Counted from the stretch's first letter, positions 1-40,519 are shown. The stretch is 64,000 nucleotides of DNA from Halocaridina rubra (GCA_037179515.1 JAXCGZ010021015.1:1-64000), one strand, 5' to 3'. Notes: generated by a model not told the origin, from the letters alone. Numbers and translations are program-made.

Positions 1-391
1 CTTCCTGATTGCTTGTATAATTTTTCTACAGTAAACTCAGTTACCGGGTTAACTACCCGTCAAGGGGAAGATTTATTAGTACGAAGGTCTAAAACTGATA
101 TTGGCTCAAGAGATATAAACATTCGTGGACCTCATTTATATAATCAGCTTCCCAGTTGAACTAAAAAATGCTGGTTCAGTGTATACTTTTAAATGTAATC
201 TTAAGAAGTTACTCTTAAAGGAAGATTTTACTTGTAATTTTTAATGGTACACTCATCTTTATGATTTGTTTGTTTTAGTATGTCTATATTGTACACCACA
301 GATGTCTATCTGGAATATATATGTATTTTATTTGAATACCCAATGTACATTGGAAATAAAGGTTTATTATTATTATTATTCTTATTATTAT

Positions 392-392
<1 letters not shown>
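1..392 (+). mobile_element. LINE 3' end fragment (jockey/CR1-type)
   Basis: The segment INIRGPHLYNQLP followed, after a frameshift near 155, by ELKNAGSVYTFKCNLKKLL is the standard C-terminus of a non-LTR ORF2 (R.....G..LWN.LP....F). It is followed by a short 3'UTR with ggaaataaa and an (ATT)n tail. It resembles the 3' end of the LINE at 49336-51480. It is 5'-truncated by the window edge and is not functional here. Confidence 0.6.
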
Positions 393-2130
<1,738 letters not shown>

Positions 2131-2260
2131 ATGGATAAATGATTCGCTGGATATTTTACGACAAATATCATGCAACGCAATGAAGATTTTCAGAGTGTCG
2201 ATATGAGATGCTAGCTTGGAACATACTATTGACAACATGGTGTATACTACAGTGCTACTC

Positions 2261-2780
2261 GTGCCATCATTGGTGGCTGAACGTTGTACTTTGTGCAACA
2301 GCCACAGCCTGGAAAGTTCGAACTTGCAGGGATCTGCTTTGTATAATATGTGTAGTTTTAATTTGCAACACACTTTGTTGGTATTCGCAGATGTTTGTAT
2401 GTTGGTTATTTGTAATTCGAGGAGCTTATGTGCATGTAAGTATATAGTAATCTAATTACTACATTTCTTTTCAACTTAGTTATTTAAGTATACGTAAGAG
2501 AGAAAGTTGTACAGACACTCGTGCCATCATTGGTGGCTGAACGTTGTACTTTGTGCGATAGCCACAGCCTGGAAAAATCGAACTTGCAGGGATCTGCTTT
2601 GTATAATATGTGTAGTTTTAATTTGCAACACACTTTGTTGGTATCCGCAGATGTTTGTATGGTGGTTATTTGTAATTCGAGGAGCTTATGTGCATATAAG
2701 TATATAGTAATCTAATTACTACATTTCTTTTCAACTTAGTTATTTAAGTATACGTAAGAGAGAAAGTTGTACAGACACTC
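2261..2780 (+). repeat. 260-bp tandem duplication
   Basis: Two adjacent direct copies, 2261-2520 and 2521-2780, each start gtgccatcattggtggctg and end acagacactc. They differ at only a handful of bases, so the duplication is recent. No coding function is apparent. Confidence 0.9.
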
Positions 2781-3092
2781 CCCTACTTACATACGAGTTA
2801 GGTTTCAGAAGTTCTCTCTTAAGTAGAATTGTTTGTAAGTTGTGTTTAAGTAAAAAAATTTACTGTACAGTACTTACATAGGCAGTGCTGTACAGTACAT
2901 ATATATGCAGTGCTGTACAGTACTTAGACTAAAGACACTTAACTACTACATAAAGCATAAAGTGTACAGTGTTAATGAATTTTAATACAGAGATAATAAT
3001 GTAATAATACAGCACATTACAGTAATACATGGGTAGGTTTTTGTTCGTATCTGTGAGTATTCGTAACTCAGTTGTTCGTAAGTAGGGGAATG
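2776..3092. mobile_element. short MITE-like element
   Basis: The ends are inverted: cactcccctacttac at the left and gtaagtaggggaatg at the right (about 13 of 15 matched), enclosing about 290 bp rich in tacagtac motifs. There is no coding capacity and the superfamily is not determined. It ends about 60 bp before NAT10 exon a. Confidence 0.5.
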
Positions 3093-3156
3093 TCGGTATT
3101 TAGAATGTTCCCTTAGTAGTGTAATAGTGTGTAAAACCATTTTATTTTTTTTTCAG

Positions 3157-21293
<18,137 letters not shown>

Positions 21294-21499
21294 GTAAGAA
21301 TAATTTGAAGTCTTTTTATACAGTTCTTTTTCTATGTCTATAGAGCACCAAATATTTTTTATATTCGTTACATACTTCTTATTGTCCCTTCGCATTTCAT
21401 AAGTCAGAACATTCCCCATCTCTGTTTAATCTTGCTTTATGCTTTCTTCATCCCTAGGCCCGATTAGGGAAATTTTTTCTACCTATCTGAACGTCACAC

Positions 21500-21608
<109 letters not shown>

Positions 21609-21701
21609 CTTGTTCCTTTTATACGCGATTTTTTTGTATGCGAAATTGCAATAACGCCCCCCAAAAATAATAGTAAAAAACTCGGAATTCGCGAATAACC
21701 C

Positions 21702-21745
<44 letters not shown>

Positions 21746-21767
21746 CTACTCTCTCTCTTTTCACACA

Positions 21768-22918
<1,151 letters not shown>

Positions 22919-23250
22919 ATACCCACCCTACCTCTGTCATATGTCTATCTAATCTACATTTGAAAAGGTGTCTAAGGTATTGGCATTTATTATCCTACTA
23001 GGAATACTCTACGGTATTACCATGCCAATTTTCACCAATTTCCCTTCTGAACCTAAATTTATCAAGATTAAAATCATTACCCATTATGAGTTCTGGTTTG
23101 ATCATGAATTTTTAAAACTTTATTAATATCACCCTTGTTAATCCCTTTAAACCATTTATGCACCTCAATCATATCCCCCCTAACTCTGTGCCTCTCTAGA
23201 GAATGTAGATTAAGTTTTTTTAATCTGTCATATGGTAGATTTAGGTATTG
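22919..23250 (-). mobile_element. CR1-like LINE 3' fragment
   Basis: The minus strand contains LPYDRLKKLNLHSLERHRVR then DMIEVHKWFKGINKGD-like coding (RT C-terminus), ending in the cacccaccctacctctgtca 3' segment. The same fragment recurs at 28505, 29841, 55890 and 58841. Confidence 0.7.
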
Positions 23251-23723
23251 CATAATTAATTATTTTTTTCGTTTTTTAGTCTTGTTTTGGTTATTTATAA
23301 TTCTTATTTTATCTTTATATACATTTGCAGATAGAGGCTCGTTCTCCTGCATCCTCCTCCTCTTCTACCACATAAGTTACTTGCTCACTGCCACCATGCA
23401 CGTCCCAGTGTACTGTATAACTGTTGCCCACTGCATAATAAGAGTAAAATATAGTAATGTATGTTAATTTCTAACTGTAAAGTGAATATGAATATCTTTT
23501 GTATACTCTTAAAAATAGATACAGGGCTTTCTGCTTTGCTATGTAGTAATAAAATATTTATTTTACTTATCTTATATCTTAGGCATGGTGTGTCTATGTA
23601 AGGTTTGGAACGTATCTATGCCCTTTATCATTGTTTCCTATGGAAAATAACTCGTTTTTTCACGCGATTTTCCATTTACCCGACACTTCTGAGAACCTAT
23701 CTAGGCATTATTTTGAGAACAAG

Positions 23724-24667
<944 letters not shown>

Positions 24668-24681
24668 TATATATATATATA

Positions 24682-27435
24682 CAGTGCTCCCTCGTTTATC
24701 GTGGGGGTTCGGTTCCGGGACCAGCCGTGAAAGGTGAAAATCTGCGAAGTAGGAGTACCATATTTATTATAGGGCTATAGGTATTTTACATTTATTTTTA
24801 CCTTTACTGTATAAACCCTCCCTGCACTGTTAACAACTCACCCTTTACTTTATTAATGACAGCACGCAAGTGGAAATTTATATGAACATTGATAGGTAAA
24901 CTTACCATGAATGACGTGATGATGACGTTTAATACTCTAAAGCCAATGACAGCTTTATGGCTGCTTTTTGCGAGAGAAGAACATGGTAATGGGGAGCTGC
25001 TGTCGCTGTTTCTTCTTCTGTGCGAAGATAGTCTTGTAAGGAGTCATGGCATCATCGATAATATTGCAGAAGTGCACCGAATGAACCATATCATCGTCAT
25101 ACTCCTGCGACAGTTGTTAAAGTTCTTTGGCCATGTTATACATGGCTGCCAGCCATTCAAGTGTAAGGCCAGGTTCTTCGACTTCATCGTGCGCTTGCTG
25201 TTGTTGTTCTTCCTCTTCTTCGCTTGCTGATTTTGTTATTTCCTCCAAGTCTTCATCAGTCAACGGCTGCGAGTGGCAGTCGATCAGTTTATTGATGTCT
25301 TTGTGAGTCATATCATTAAAGCCTTCTCCTCCTAGCAATGCAGCCAACTTCACAGCTTTCGCAACTGCCGAGTTATGCACTTCGTCAGGAGGAAATCCCT
25401 TGTTGTCGTAGATGACTTCGGGTCACAATTTCTTCCAGCTGGCATTGATTGTGGCCGGCTTCATCTGTTTGTTTGCCTTCTGAATATTTTGAAGGCAAGT
25501 AGCAATCGTGTACTTACGCTGGTACGCCTTCGATGCGAATTCTTTGTCAGCATCCATGGAGTCAACCAGGTTTGTCTGGGCATTTCGTGTGTAGAGGGCC
25601 TTGAACGCACGAATAATGCCTTGATCCATAGGCTGAATCAGTGATGTATTCGGTAGCAGGAACTCTACCTGAACACCGTCGTAATGGAGATCAGTTGCGT
25701 GGCCACCAGCATTATCTATCAAATGAAGGACTTTAAATTCAAGGCCCTTCTCCACAAGATAAGCTCGGACCTGAGGGCTAAAGCATTGGTAAAACCAGTC
25801 CAATGTGAGGCTTTTCGTGATCCAGGCCTTAGGGTTATGCATCCAATACACTGGCAGCCGATTCTTGTTTGTATTCTTCAAAGCCCTAGGGTTCTTTGAC
25901 TTGTTGATAAGCCCGGGCTTTAACATAAAACCCGCAGCATTCCCGCACATGACGAGGGAAACGCGGTCTTTGTGCGCTTTAAATCCAGGGGCTTTAGCTT
26001 CTTCCTTGAAAAGAAAAGTGTGAGATGGCATTCTCTTCCAAAATAACCCAGTCTCATCCATGTTGAACACTTGCTCATGAGCATAACCGCCTTCCTCGAT
26101 AATTTTCTTGAAGTCCTTGTTCACATAATCTTCAACTGCAGCTGTATCTACAGAGGCAGCTTTGCCATGCACTGAAATGCTCTTTATGCCAAAGCGTTTT
26201 TGAAATTTGACGAACCATCCCTTGCTAGCAACGAATGATGGTTTCCTCGGTGTAGAATCGCAGGACGGTCCTGGTTTTGGGTCTTCCATTTCTTCTTCTT
26301 TCTCCTCCTCCTCACGGTTGCCACTGTCGTCGTCGGGTTCATTTGCAGCGAATGTCTCATACAGCTTCTTTTCCTTTGTTTGTATGACACTCGTGTCTAA
26401 GCTGATGTTTTCCTGCAATCAGCAATACACAGGGCCAAGCAGATTCCATCCGCAGTATTATCTTATTACGAGGTATTACGACCCTCTTTGCTGTTTTGTT
26501 AAAAGTAAGAGTCGCTGTTTTCCTGATATTCGCCTCGTCCTTCTTGATGTAGCAAACAGTAGATTCTTTGATGCCAAAATGGCGGCCGACATCCGAGAAC
26601 CTTCCTTCCTTCAGCATATCTAATTGTTTTACCTTATCTGCTATGGTCAACATCTTCCTTTGCCACGTAGGCTCACTACCAGAAGACTTAGAAGATGAAG
26701 GACGCTTGGGCGGCATTGCAGGGGTTGAAATACAAAAGTTTCACAAACAACACACGCACAACATAGTAAGAGGCACAACGTGAACGGCTCACTCGTGAGT
26801 AACTGAATGGGTGAGGCGAGACAATGGAAGATGCTGGGAGAATCAAGCTTCAGTCAAAAAGCCAATAAAACCCCAGGATACAGAACATAATTCTGTGATT
26901 CATTGTCTCCCACCCATCAACCAATAGCATCCCGTGTACTATCTCGCGTAGGTGCGACCCTTTGTGTTTTCCAAGACGCCAATAGGCTATTGTATTTTAT
27001 ATGGTGCCATACTGTGAATTACATGTTTAAATTTATGTTTTTTACTGTTTTATTATTCTTAGGCTAGGAAATGCTTATTTTTTTTATCAATAATATAATG
27101 AAAATACTGGAAATCTTAATATGCACTATCTCATGTAGGTGCAACACTTTGCATTTACCGAAACGCCGATACCGGTGTCGTGTTTTATATGGTGCAGAGT
27201 TAGATGTTTAAATTTATGTTTTTAACTATTTTTTACTGTTTTATTATTCTAAGGCTAGGATATACTTTTTTTTTATCAATAAAATAATAAAAATACTGGA
27301 AATGTTAATATTTCCACATATCATGGATTCCCGCATATACCCAGAAAATCTGCGATATAAAATACATATTCTCGCCACAAAAATCCGCGATGCACTGGAT
27401 TCGCGGTTGCTGAATCGCGGCATAGCCAGGGATTA

Positions 27436-27438
<3 letters not shown>
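24682..27438 (-). mobile_element. Tigger/pogo element carrying its transposase
   Basis: The ends are TA|cagtgctccctcgtttatcg and ccagggattactg|TA, 2,757 bp apart, in (TA)n on both sides. The transposase reads on the minus strand. The sub-terminal sequence is shared with the MITEs of this window, so this is the best candidate for the family's source, although its gene is now broken. Confidence 0.88.
25117..26716 (-). pseudogene. Tigger/pogo DDE transposase, nearly intact
   Basis: Start ATG at 26716 (MPPKRPSSSKSSGSEPTWQR). The N-terminal HTH contains KMLTIADKVKQLDMLKEGRF and VGRHFGIKESTVCYIKK. After a frameshift near 26430-26480 come an acidic linker (EEEEKEEEMEDPKPGPS), a second HTH (GWFVKFQKRFGIKSISVHGK) and the catalytic core: FNMDETGLFWKRMPS, then LHLIDNAGGHATDL, then SLIQPMDQGIIRAFKALY. 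All three acidic positions are present. One TGA (25423-25425) follows NASWKKL, in the place of an expected Trp; the frame then continues to a Glu/Gln-rich tail ending at 25117. About 500 residues in total, usual for Tigger. Two lesions separate it from an open frame. It cuts and pastes DNA at TA sites when intact. Confidence 0.93.

Positions 27439-27490
<52 letters not shown>
27439..27490. repeat. (TA)n microsatellite
   Basis: A TA tract between the end of the Tigger element and another CAGTGCTCCC end. Confidence 0.97.
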
Positions 27491-27493
<3 letters not shown>

Positions 27494-27700
27494 TGCTCCC
27501 TCATTTATCGCGGGGGTTCGGTTCCAGGACCCGCCACGATAGGTGAAATATCACGAAGTAGGAGCACCATATTTATCATAGGTAATTTACATTTATTTTT
27601 ACCTTTACTGTATAAACCCTCCCAGCACTGTTAACAAACCACCCTTTACTTTATTAATAACAGCTCGCAAGCGTAAATTTATATGAACGTGATATTATGA
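27491..27700 (+). mobile_element. Tigger-type MITE, left part only
   Basis: It starts cagtgctccctcatttatcg and continues through ctgtataaaccctcccagc and caccctttactttat. At about 27700 it passes into a family E-type segment (aagcatcaagaacaaacagc) without a right end. Confidence 0.7.
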
Positions 27701-27786
27701 AGATTGATAAAAAGCATCAAGAACAAACAGCAAACAAACTTTCGATATAATATCGTCAGGGAAATAGTGTGTAGAGAATATATATA

Positions 27787-27870
27787 CAGTAATCCCTCGT
27801 TTATCGCGAGGGTTCGGTTCCGGGACCGGCTGCGATAGGTGAATTTCCGCCAAGTAGGAACACCTTAAAT
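27787..27870 (+). mobile_element. Tigger-type terminal fragment
   Basis: The solitary left end cagtaatccctcgtttatcg, followed by gggttcggttccgggaccgg, fades into T-rich sequence, a (CA)n run (27905-27931) and a short LINE 3' tail (27930-27984). Confidence 0.65.
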
Positions 27871-27898
27871 ATTTATTTATTTATTTTTTATTATTTTT

Positions 27899-27932
<34 letters not shown>

Positions 27933-27982
27933 TTCTTCCACGAGTGCAAAGAGGATTACAATAAGAAAAGATCATAATCATC

Positions 27983-27984
<2 letters not shown>

Positions 27985-28068
<84 letters not shown>
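27985..28068. repeat. (TA)n microsatellite
   Basis: A TA tract abutting the cacctagttctc end at 28069. Confidence 0.97.
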
Positions 28069-28071
<3 letters not shown>

Positions 28072-28504
28072 CTAGTTCTCAGAATAACGCCTAGATAGGT
28101 TCTCAGAAGTGTCGGATAAATGGAAAATCGCGTGATAAAACGAGTTATTTTCCATAGGAAACAATGATAAAGGGCATAGATACGTTCCAAACCTTACATA
28201 GACGCACCATGCCAAAGATATAAGATAAGTAAAAAACATATTTCATTGCTACATAGAATAGCAGAAAGCCCTGTATCTATTTTTAAGAGTATACAAAAGA
28301 TATTCATTTTCCCTTTACAGCTAGAAATTAACATACATTACTATACTTTACTCTATTGTGCAGTGGGCAACAGTTATACAGTACACTGGGACATGCATGG
28401 TGGCAGTGAGCAAGAGGAGGAGGATGCAGGAGAACGAACCTCTATCTGCAAATATATAGAAAGATAAAATAAGAATTATAAATAACCAAAGCAAGACTAA
28501 AAAA

Positions 28505-29096
28505 CGAAAAAATAAAATTTTGCAATGCCTAAATCTACCATATGACAGATTAAAAAAACTTAATCTACATTCTCTAGAGAGGCACAGAGTAAGGGGGGTA
28601 TATGACTGAGGTGTATAAATGGTTTAAAGGGATTAACAAGGATGATATTAATAAAGTTTTAAAAATTCATGATCAAACCAGAACTCGTAATGGGTAATGG
28701 ATTTAATCTTGATAAATTTAGGTTCAGAAGGGAATTTGGTGAAAATTGGCTTAGTAATACCGTAGAGTATTCCTAGTAGGATAATAAATGCCAGTACCTT
28801 TTTTTTTTTCTTTTTTTTTTAAAGGATGGGATAGGATAGGAGGGGAAAAAAAGGGAGGGGATTAAGGATATAAGGGAATTGGAGGGAAAAGCACAAAAAT
28901 TAAATAAAGTAAGAGAGAAAAAAGAGAGGGGCAGACCCTGAATTGTATTACTTAGACACCTTCAAATGTAGATTAGATAGACATATGACAGAGGTAGGGT
29001 GGGTGTATATATAATGCATAATGATGATGATCTTTTCTTATCGTAATCCTCTTTGTACTGGTGGAAGAAGCCTCCGTGGGTGCTTTTTTACTATAT
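28505..29096 (+). mobile_element. CR1-like LINE 3' fragment, with a purine-rich insert
   Basis: RT C-terminal coding (DQTRTRNG-like, LDKFRFRREFGENWLSN-like) precedes the 3' segment ending in gatcttttcttatcgtaatc. At about 28799-28948 a G/A-rich 150-bp block interrupts the segment between gccagtacct and tagacacctt. Confidence 0.65.
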
Positions 29097-29127
29097 TAAT
29101 TTTTTTTTTTTTTTAAATATAGTTAAT

Positions 29128-29215
29128 GAGCGCCCGCGGAGGCTTCTTCCACCAGTATAAAGAGGATTACGATAAGAAAAGATCATCATCATTATACATT
29201 ATATATACACCCACC
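29128..29215 (-). repeat. LINE 3' tail, inverted partner of 29007-29096
   Basis: gaggcttcttccaccagtat and gaggattacgataagaaaag repeat the preceding LINE tail in reverse, giving a 90-bp-arm hairpin with an AT-rich spacer. Confidence 0.75.
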
Positions 29216-29229
29216 CTATTGGGTAGAAT

Positions 29230-29238
29230 AGAATGTTG

Positions 29239-29270
<32 letters not shown>

Positions 29271-29600
29271 TCTTTAATTAACTCTTGTTCATTCAACCAA
29301 AACTACATTATTTATTGTAAAAATAATGGTTTAATTACAAATTCGTAATAATAATGATATTAATAATAATAATAATAATAATCACCACAATCATCATCAA
29401 AGGAAAATTATTGTTAAAAATAATAATAATAATAATAAGATCTAAGGAGAATTTTTGGAATAGTCATCATGAGAGTAATGCAGAGGTATATTGAAACCCA
29501 GCAGAGAGCTGGATATTCTTTACACATCTTTTATAATCTCTTTACAGCCTGATAAAGGCTGTTTTATTTTATAATTTTTTGGTCCATCCTGGTGGCACAA
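29230..29600. repeat. family D foldback, right half
   Basis: Runs from gagagagagagacagacag through (AAT)n to tggtccatcctggtggcac, the inverted complement of the 21768 half. Confidence 0.6.
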
Positions 29601-29717
29601 TAATAATATAAAAAAAAGGGGGGGCGTTATTCGCAAATTCCGAGTTTTTTACTGTTATTTTTAGGGGGCGTTATTGTAATTTCGCATATAAAAAAAATCG
29701 CGTATAAAAGGAACAAG

Positions 29718-29998
<281 letters not shown>

Positions 29999-30857
29999 AC
30001 CTGTCAGATGTGAAGGGATTATAAAAGATGTGTAATGAATATCCAGCTCTCTGCTGGGTTTTAATATACCTCTGCATTACTTTTATGATGTCTATTCCAA
30101 AAATTCTCCTTAGATATCATTATTATTATTATTATTATTTTTTAACAATAATTTTCCTTTGATGATGATTGTGGAGATTATTATTATTATTATTATTATT
30201 ATTAATTTCATTATTATTACGAATTTGTAAGTAAACCATTATTTTTACAATAAATAATGTAGTTTTGGCTGAATGAACAAGAGTTAATTAAAGATGTCTC
30301 TCTCTCTCTCCAACATTTTCTACTCAAACCCCACACTCTCTTTGTCCCAGCCAACAAGAGAGGGGCACTGTACACAGTTATTAAAGTAAATAAACCAACA
30401 GATGTACAAACAATGATGAGCCCTTAATAATAATAATAATAATGATGATGATGATAATAATCTCCACAATCATCATCAAAGGAAAAGTATTGTTGCTAAT
30501 AATAATAATAATAATAATAATAATGATAATAATAATAACAATAATAATAAGATCTAAGGAGAATTATTGGAATAGACATCATGAAAGTAATGCAGAGGTA
30601 TATTAAAACCCAGCAGAGAGCTGGATATTAATTGCACACCTTTATAATGCCTTCACATCTGACAGGTCATTACACTCTCCATCTCTGTTTCTCTTTACAG
30701 CCTGATAAAGGCTGTTTTATTTTATCATTTTTTGGCCCATCTTGGTGTCATAATCATCTTGGGAGAATTTTTTTTTTTTTTTTTTTCCCCCAAAAAAATA
30801 AATCCGTGATACAGTTAATCCGCGATAGGTGAATCGCGATAGAGCGAGGGATTATTG
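29999..30857. mobile_element. family D foldback plus Tigger-type right end
   Basis: The left arm starts cctgtcagatgtgaagggat and the right arm ends with gcccatcttggtgtcataat, with (TTA)n/(AAT)n tracts between. It ends with the Tigger-type terminus gagcgagggattattg at 30857 before TA. Confidence 0.65.
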
Positions 30858-31092
30858 TATTTCATTTAAGTTTCCCATGCAGAGTACAATATACATTTTC
30901 TTTGAGCGAATTGTATATGTTTTCTTTTTCTCTCAGCTGGCTTTATTTACATTAAGATTTCGTGCAGGAATATTAATAATAATCTATAATCTTGAAAATT
31001 ACATAAACCCCAAATAGGGTGAGTAAATAAATATTTTATGAGTAAAATGTTGTGCCTGAATAAGCATCAGCTGATACGGAGGCAAACAAACA
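30858..31092. other. unassigned stretch
   Basis: No repeat family recognised. It has splice-like borders (ctcag at 30933-30937, ggtgagt at 31019) but the enclosed 80 bp gives no NAT10-like reading. Confidence 0.35.
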
Positions 31093-31516
31093 AGCATTTA
31101 TTTCCATTTTTGTACAATGGTTATTCTTCTAAGATTAAAAGTGACTTATAAGTAGACATGTAATTGAACTAATGAGTAAGAGGATAATACATACAGTTAT
31201 ATTAAATGTATTTTTCCTAGAAAATAATAATGCTGTAATAAATATGTTAATAATAATAAAGTAGCAATAATAACACTCGATACAGTATTGTTTTTATTGG
31301 CATCATCACCATATGTGTTTTCCTTACAATGAGAATAATTAGTTCTTAACTTAGAGAACAGAGAAGTTGATATCAGTTTACATATAGAGAGGTCAGTGTT
31401 TTGGGAAATTGTATTAAATCATTAAGTTTAGTTTATGTGTGAGCAGCAACTATTTGTCCAAAAGAAAAATATATAGATTGCCTTTGAAAGCTGCAAAGGA
31501 GGATGCATTTTTAAGA
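31093..31516 (-). mobile_element. LINE 3' end fragment, same family as 49336-51480
   Basis: The reverse complement matches about 51140-51465: the end of the coding region (GKLYSFLLDK-like) followed by the long AT-rich 3'UTR ending ccattgtacaaaaatgg. It is 5'-truncated. Confidence 0.75.
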
Positions 31517-35262
<3,746 letters not shown>

Positions 35263-35271
35263 ATGGCTCAG

Positions 35272-35729
<458 letters not shown>

Positions 35730-35818
<89 letters not shown>
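35730..35818. repeat. (TA)n microsatellite
   Basis: A TA tract between two Tigger-type ends (35727 and 35819). Confidence 0.98.
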
Positions 35819-36285
35819 CAGTAACCCCTCGCCATATCGCGAATTCAGTGCATCGCGGATTTTTTTGTGGGGGGGGATTTTTTTAATAGATGATTATGAC
35901 ACCAGGACGGGCAAGAAAATGATCAAATAAAACAGCTTTATCAGGCTGTAAAGAGAAACAGAGATGGAGAATGTAATGACTTGTCAGATTTGAAGGGATT
36001 ATAAAAGATGTGTAATGAATATCCAATTCTCTACTGGGTTTAAGTATTCCTCTGCATTACTTTCATGATGTCTATTCCAAAAATTCTCCTAGATATTATT
36101 ATTATTATTATTGGCGACAATAATTTTCCTTTGATGATGATTGTGGAGATTATTATTATTATTGTTATTAAGGGCTCATCATTGTTTGTACGTCTGTTGG
36201 TTTAATTACTTTAATAACTGTGTACAGTGCCCCTCCCTAGTTAGCTGGGACAAACGGAGTGTGGGGGGGTTGGGTTGAATAGAAT

Positions 36286-36316
<31 letters not shown>

Positions 36317-36835
36317 AATCTTTAAGTAACTCTTGTTCATTCAACCAAAACTACATTATTTATAGTAAAAATAATGGTTTAATTACGAATTCGTAGTAAT
36401 AATGATAATAATAATAATAATAATAATAATCTCCCCAATCATCATCAAAGGAAAATTATTTTTGCCAATAATACTAATAATAATAATAATAAAAAGATCT
36501 AAGGAGAATTTTTAGAATAGACATCATGAAAGTAATGCAGAGGTATAGTAAACCCAGCAGAGAGCTGGATATTCCTTACACATCTTTTATAATCCCTTCA
36601 CATCTGACAGGTCATTACACTCTCCATCTCGTTTCTCTTTACAGCCTGATAAAGGCCGTTTTATTTTATCATTTTTGGCCTGTCCTGGTGTCATAATCAT
36701 CTTTATTTTTTATTTTTTATTTTATTTTTATTTTATTTATTTATTTATTTTTTTTTTTGCTGATGCTACTTCGCGGTTTTCCTGGTTCGCGCCAGGTTCC
36801 GGAACCGAACTACCGCGATAAGGGGGGAAACACTG
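35819..36835. mobile_element. Tigger-type MITE enclosing a family D foldback
   Basis: The left end is cagtaacccctcgccatatc and the right end ataaggggggaaacactg before TA. Family D arms fill 35887-36703: tatcaggctgtaaagagaaa on the left, its inverse tctctttacagcctgataaa on the right, with (TTA)n, (GA)n and (AAT)n between. Confidence 0.75.
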
Positions 36836-36839
36836 TATA

Positions 36840-36945
<106 letters not shown>

Positions 36946-36972
36946 CAGTGAACTGTTAACATACAGTCTAAA

Positions 36973-38781
<1,809 letters not shown>

Positions 38782-38783
38782 TA

Positions 38784-40232
38784 CAGTTTTGCCTCACTTA
38801 TCGCGGTAGTTCGGTTCCGGGACCCGGCGCGAACCCGGAAGTCCGCGGAGTAGGATCAGCCTATATGTACATAGATATTTTAATGTATTTTTACGTTTAC
38901 ACTGTATAAACCCTCCCTGTACTGTTAAAAAAACACCCTTTACATTATAAATAACAGCAAGCAACGTAATTTTTTTATGAAAGTGATAGGAAAACTTACC
39001 GTCAATGAAGTGATGATGACTTGACATACATAGGTTCCATATTTTACAATAATTTTTACGTTTACGTAAAATAGCGGCCGACATCCACAAACTTTTTTCC
39101 TTCTTTCAACATATCTAAGAGTTTTACTTTATCTACAATGGTTAACATTTTCCTTTGCCGCTTAGGCTCACTAGAAGAAGCCTTAGAAGATGAAGGATGC
39201 TTGGGAGGCATTGCAAAGGTTAAAATATGCGAGTTAAAAAGTCACAAGCAAAACATATTAAGAATAATAAGCACAATGTGAATGGCCTTTGTTCGAAGCG
39301 CTGATAGCGGTATCGTATTTTACATGTTGCAATACTGTTAGTATTTATGTTTTTTACTATTTTTTACTGTTACATTATTCTTAGGCTAAGAAATACATTT
39401 TTTTATCAATAAAATCATGAAACTACTGGAAATATAAATATATATGCTAGCTCACGTAGCTTCGACTCCAATACATTGTATGCTATCGAACACAAGCAAA
39501 GCGTTTAATAAGCACAACATGAACGGCGCACACGTAAGTTAGACTGAACGAGTCTTTGTCCAAAACGCTGATAGCGGTATCGTATTTTACATGTTGCAAT
39601 ACTGTTAGTATTTATGTTTTTTACTATTTTTTACTGTTTTAATATTCTTAGGCTAATAAATACGTTTTTTTTATCAATAAAATCATGAAACTACTGGAAA
39701 TATAAATATATATGCTAGCTCACGTAGCTGCGACCCCAATGCATTGTACGCTATCGAACACTATTTCGTATGATGCAATACTGTGAGTTATACTGTACGT
39801 ACGTATATCATTCAGTTATTAGTACAATGTATATTAATTTAAAATTCATCTACTTATTTGATGATTGTACAAAATCTATTGTATTTATTCATTGTAATTT
39901 GGACCAAATATTCCTTTTGTAAAGATTATACTGTACTTTTCAACAGAGGTGGTCAATAAACTGCATCTATCTATCTATCTACATATCTACATTTGTTTTT
40001 TACTATTTTTTACTGTTTTATTATTCGTAGGCTGGGAAATAATTTTTTTTTATCAATTTGATAATGAAATATGTTTTTTTCAATTAAAAAAAAAATGAAA
40101 ATACTGAGAATTTTTTTTTTAATATTTTAATATTTTTGCATATACCCATGAAAAAATAATAATTTATCCCAAAAGAAAAACGCGATAGAATGAGAAAGCG
40201 AACCAAGAAGCGCGAATAACTGGGGTAATACG
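38784..40232 (+). mobile_element. Tigger-type element with transposase remnant and array type 2
   Basis: It starts cagttttgcctcacttatcg and ends near gcgaataactggggtaatacg, with TA tracts outside. It contains one array-1 unit, a fragment of the transposase start (39069-39211, minus) and two to three array-2 units (39297-39790). Confidence 0.8.
39069..39211 (-). pseudogene. N-terminal fragment of the Tigger transposase
   Basis: The minus strand from the ATG at 39211 reads MPPKHPSSSKASSSEPKRQR, then KMLTIVDKVKLLDMLKEGKK. This is nearly the same as the first 45 residues of the transposase at 26716. The rest of the gene is deleted. Confidence 0.85.
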
Positions 40233-40233
40233 T

Positions 40234-40341
<108 letters not shown>

Positions 40342-40519
40342 GGTATACCTCACCCAACGTCGGTAATTGTTTCCAAGAGAGACGACTTAAGTCAAAAAAC
40401 GACTTAAATCGAATTAGCTTGTCTCTAGGCTAGCCTAGATATACAGATATACTGTAGTAGTAGTATAGTTGGGTGGGATATGCCTTTTACAACGGCTCCC
40501 AAGTCTTGGTTTTGCTTTG

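Noticed and set aside
23135..23467. 110-codon hydrophobic open frame resembling a membrane protein
   Set aside because: It spans a LINE fragment and a family E segment, and the T-rich strand gives Leu/Phe by composition; a similar frame recurs at 59151 for the same reason.
30938..31018. Possible extra exon (ctcag ... ggtgagt)
   Set aside because: In the phase required after NAT10 exon e it hits a stop within a few codons, and the open phase resembles no known protein.
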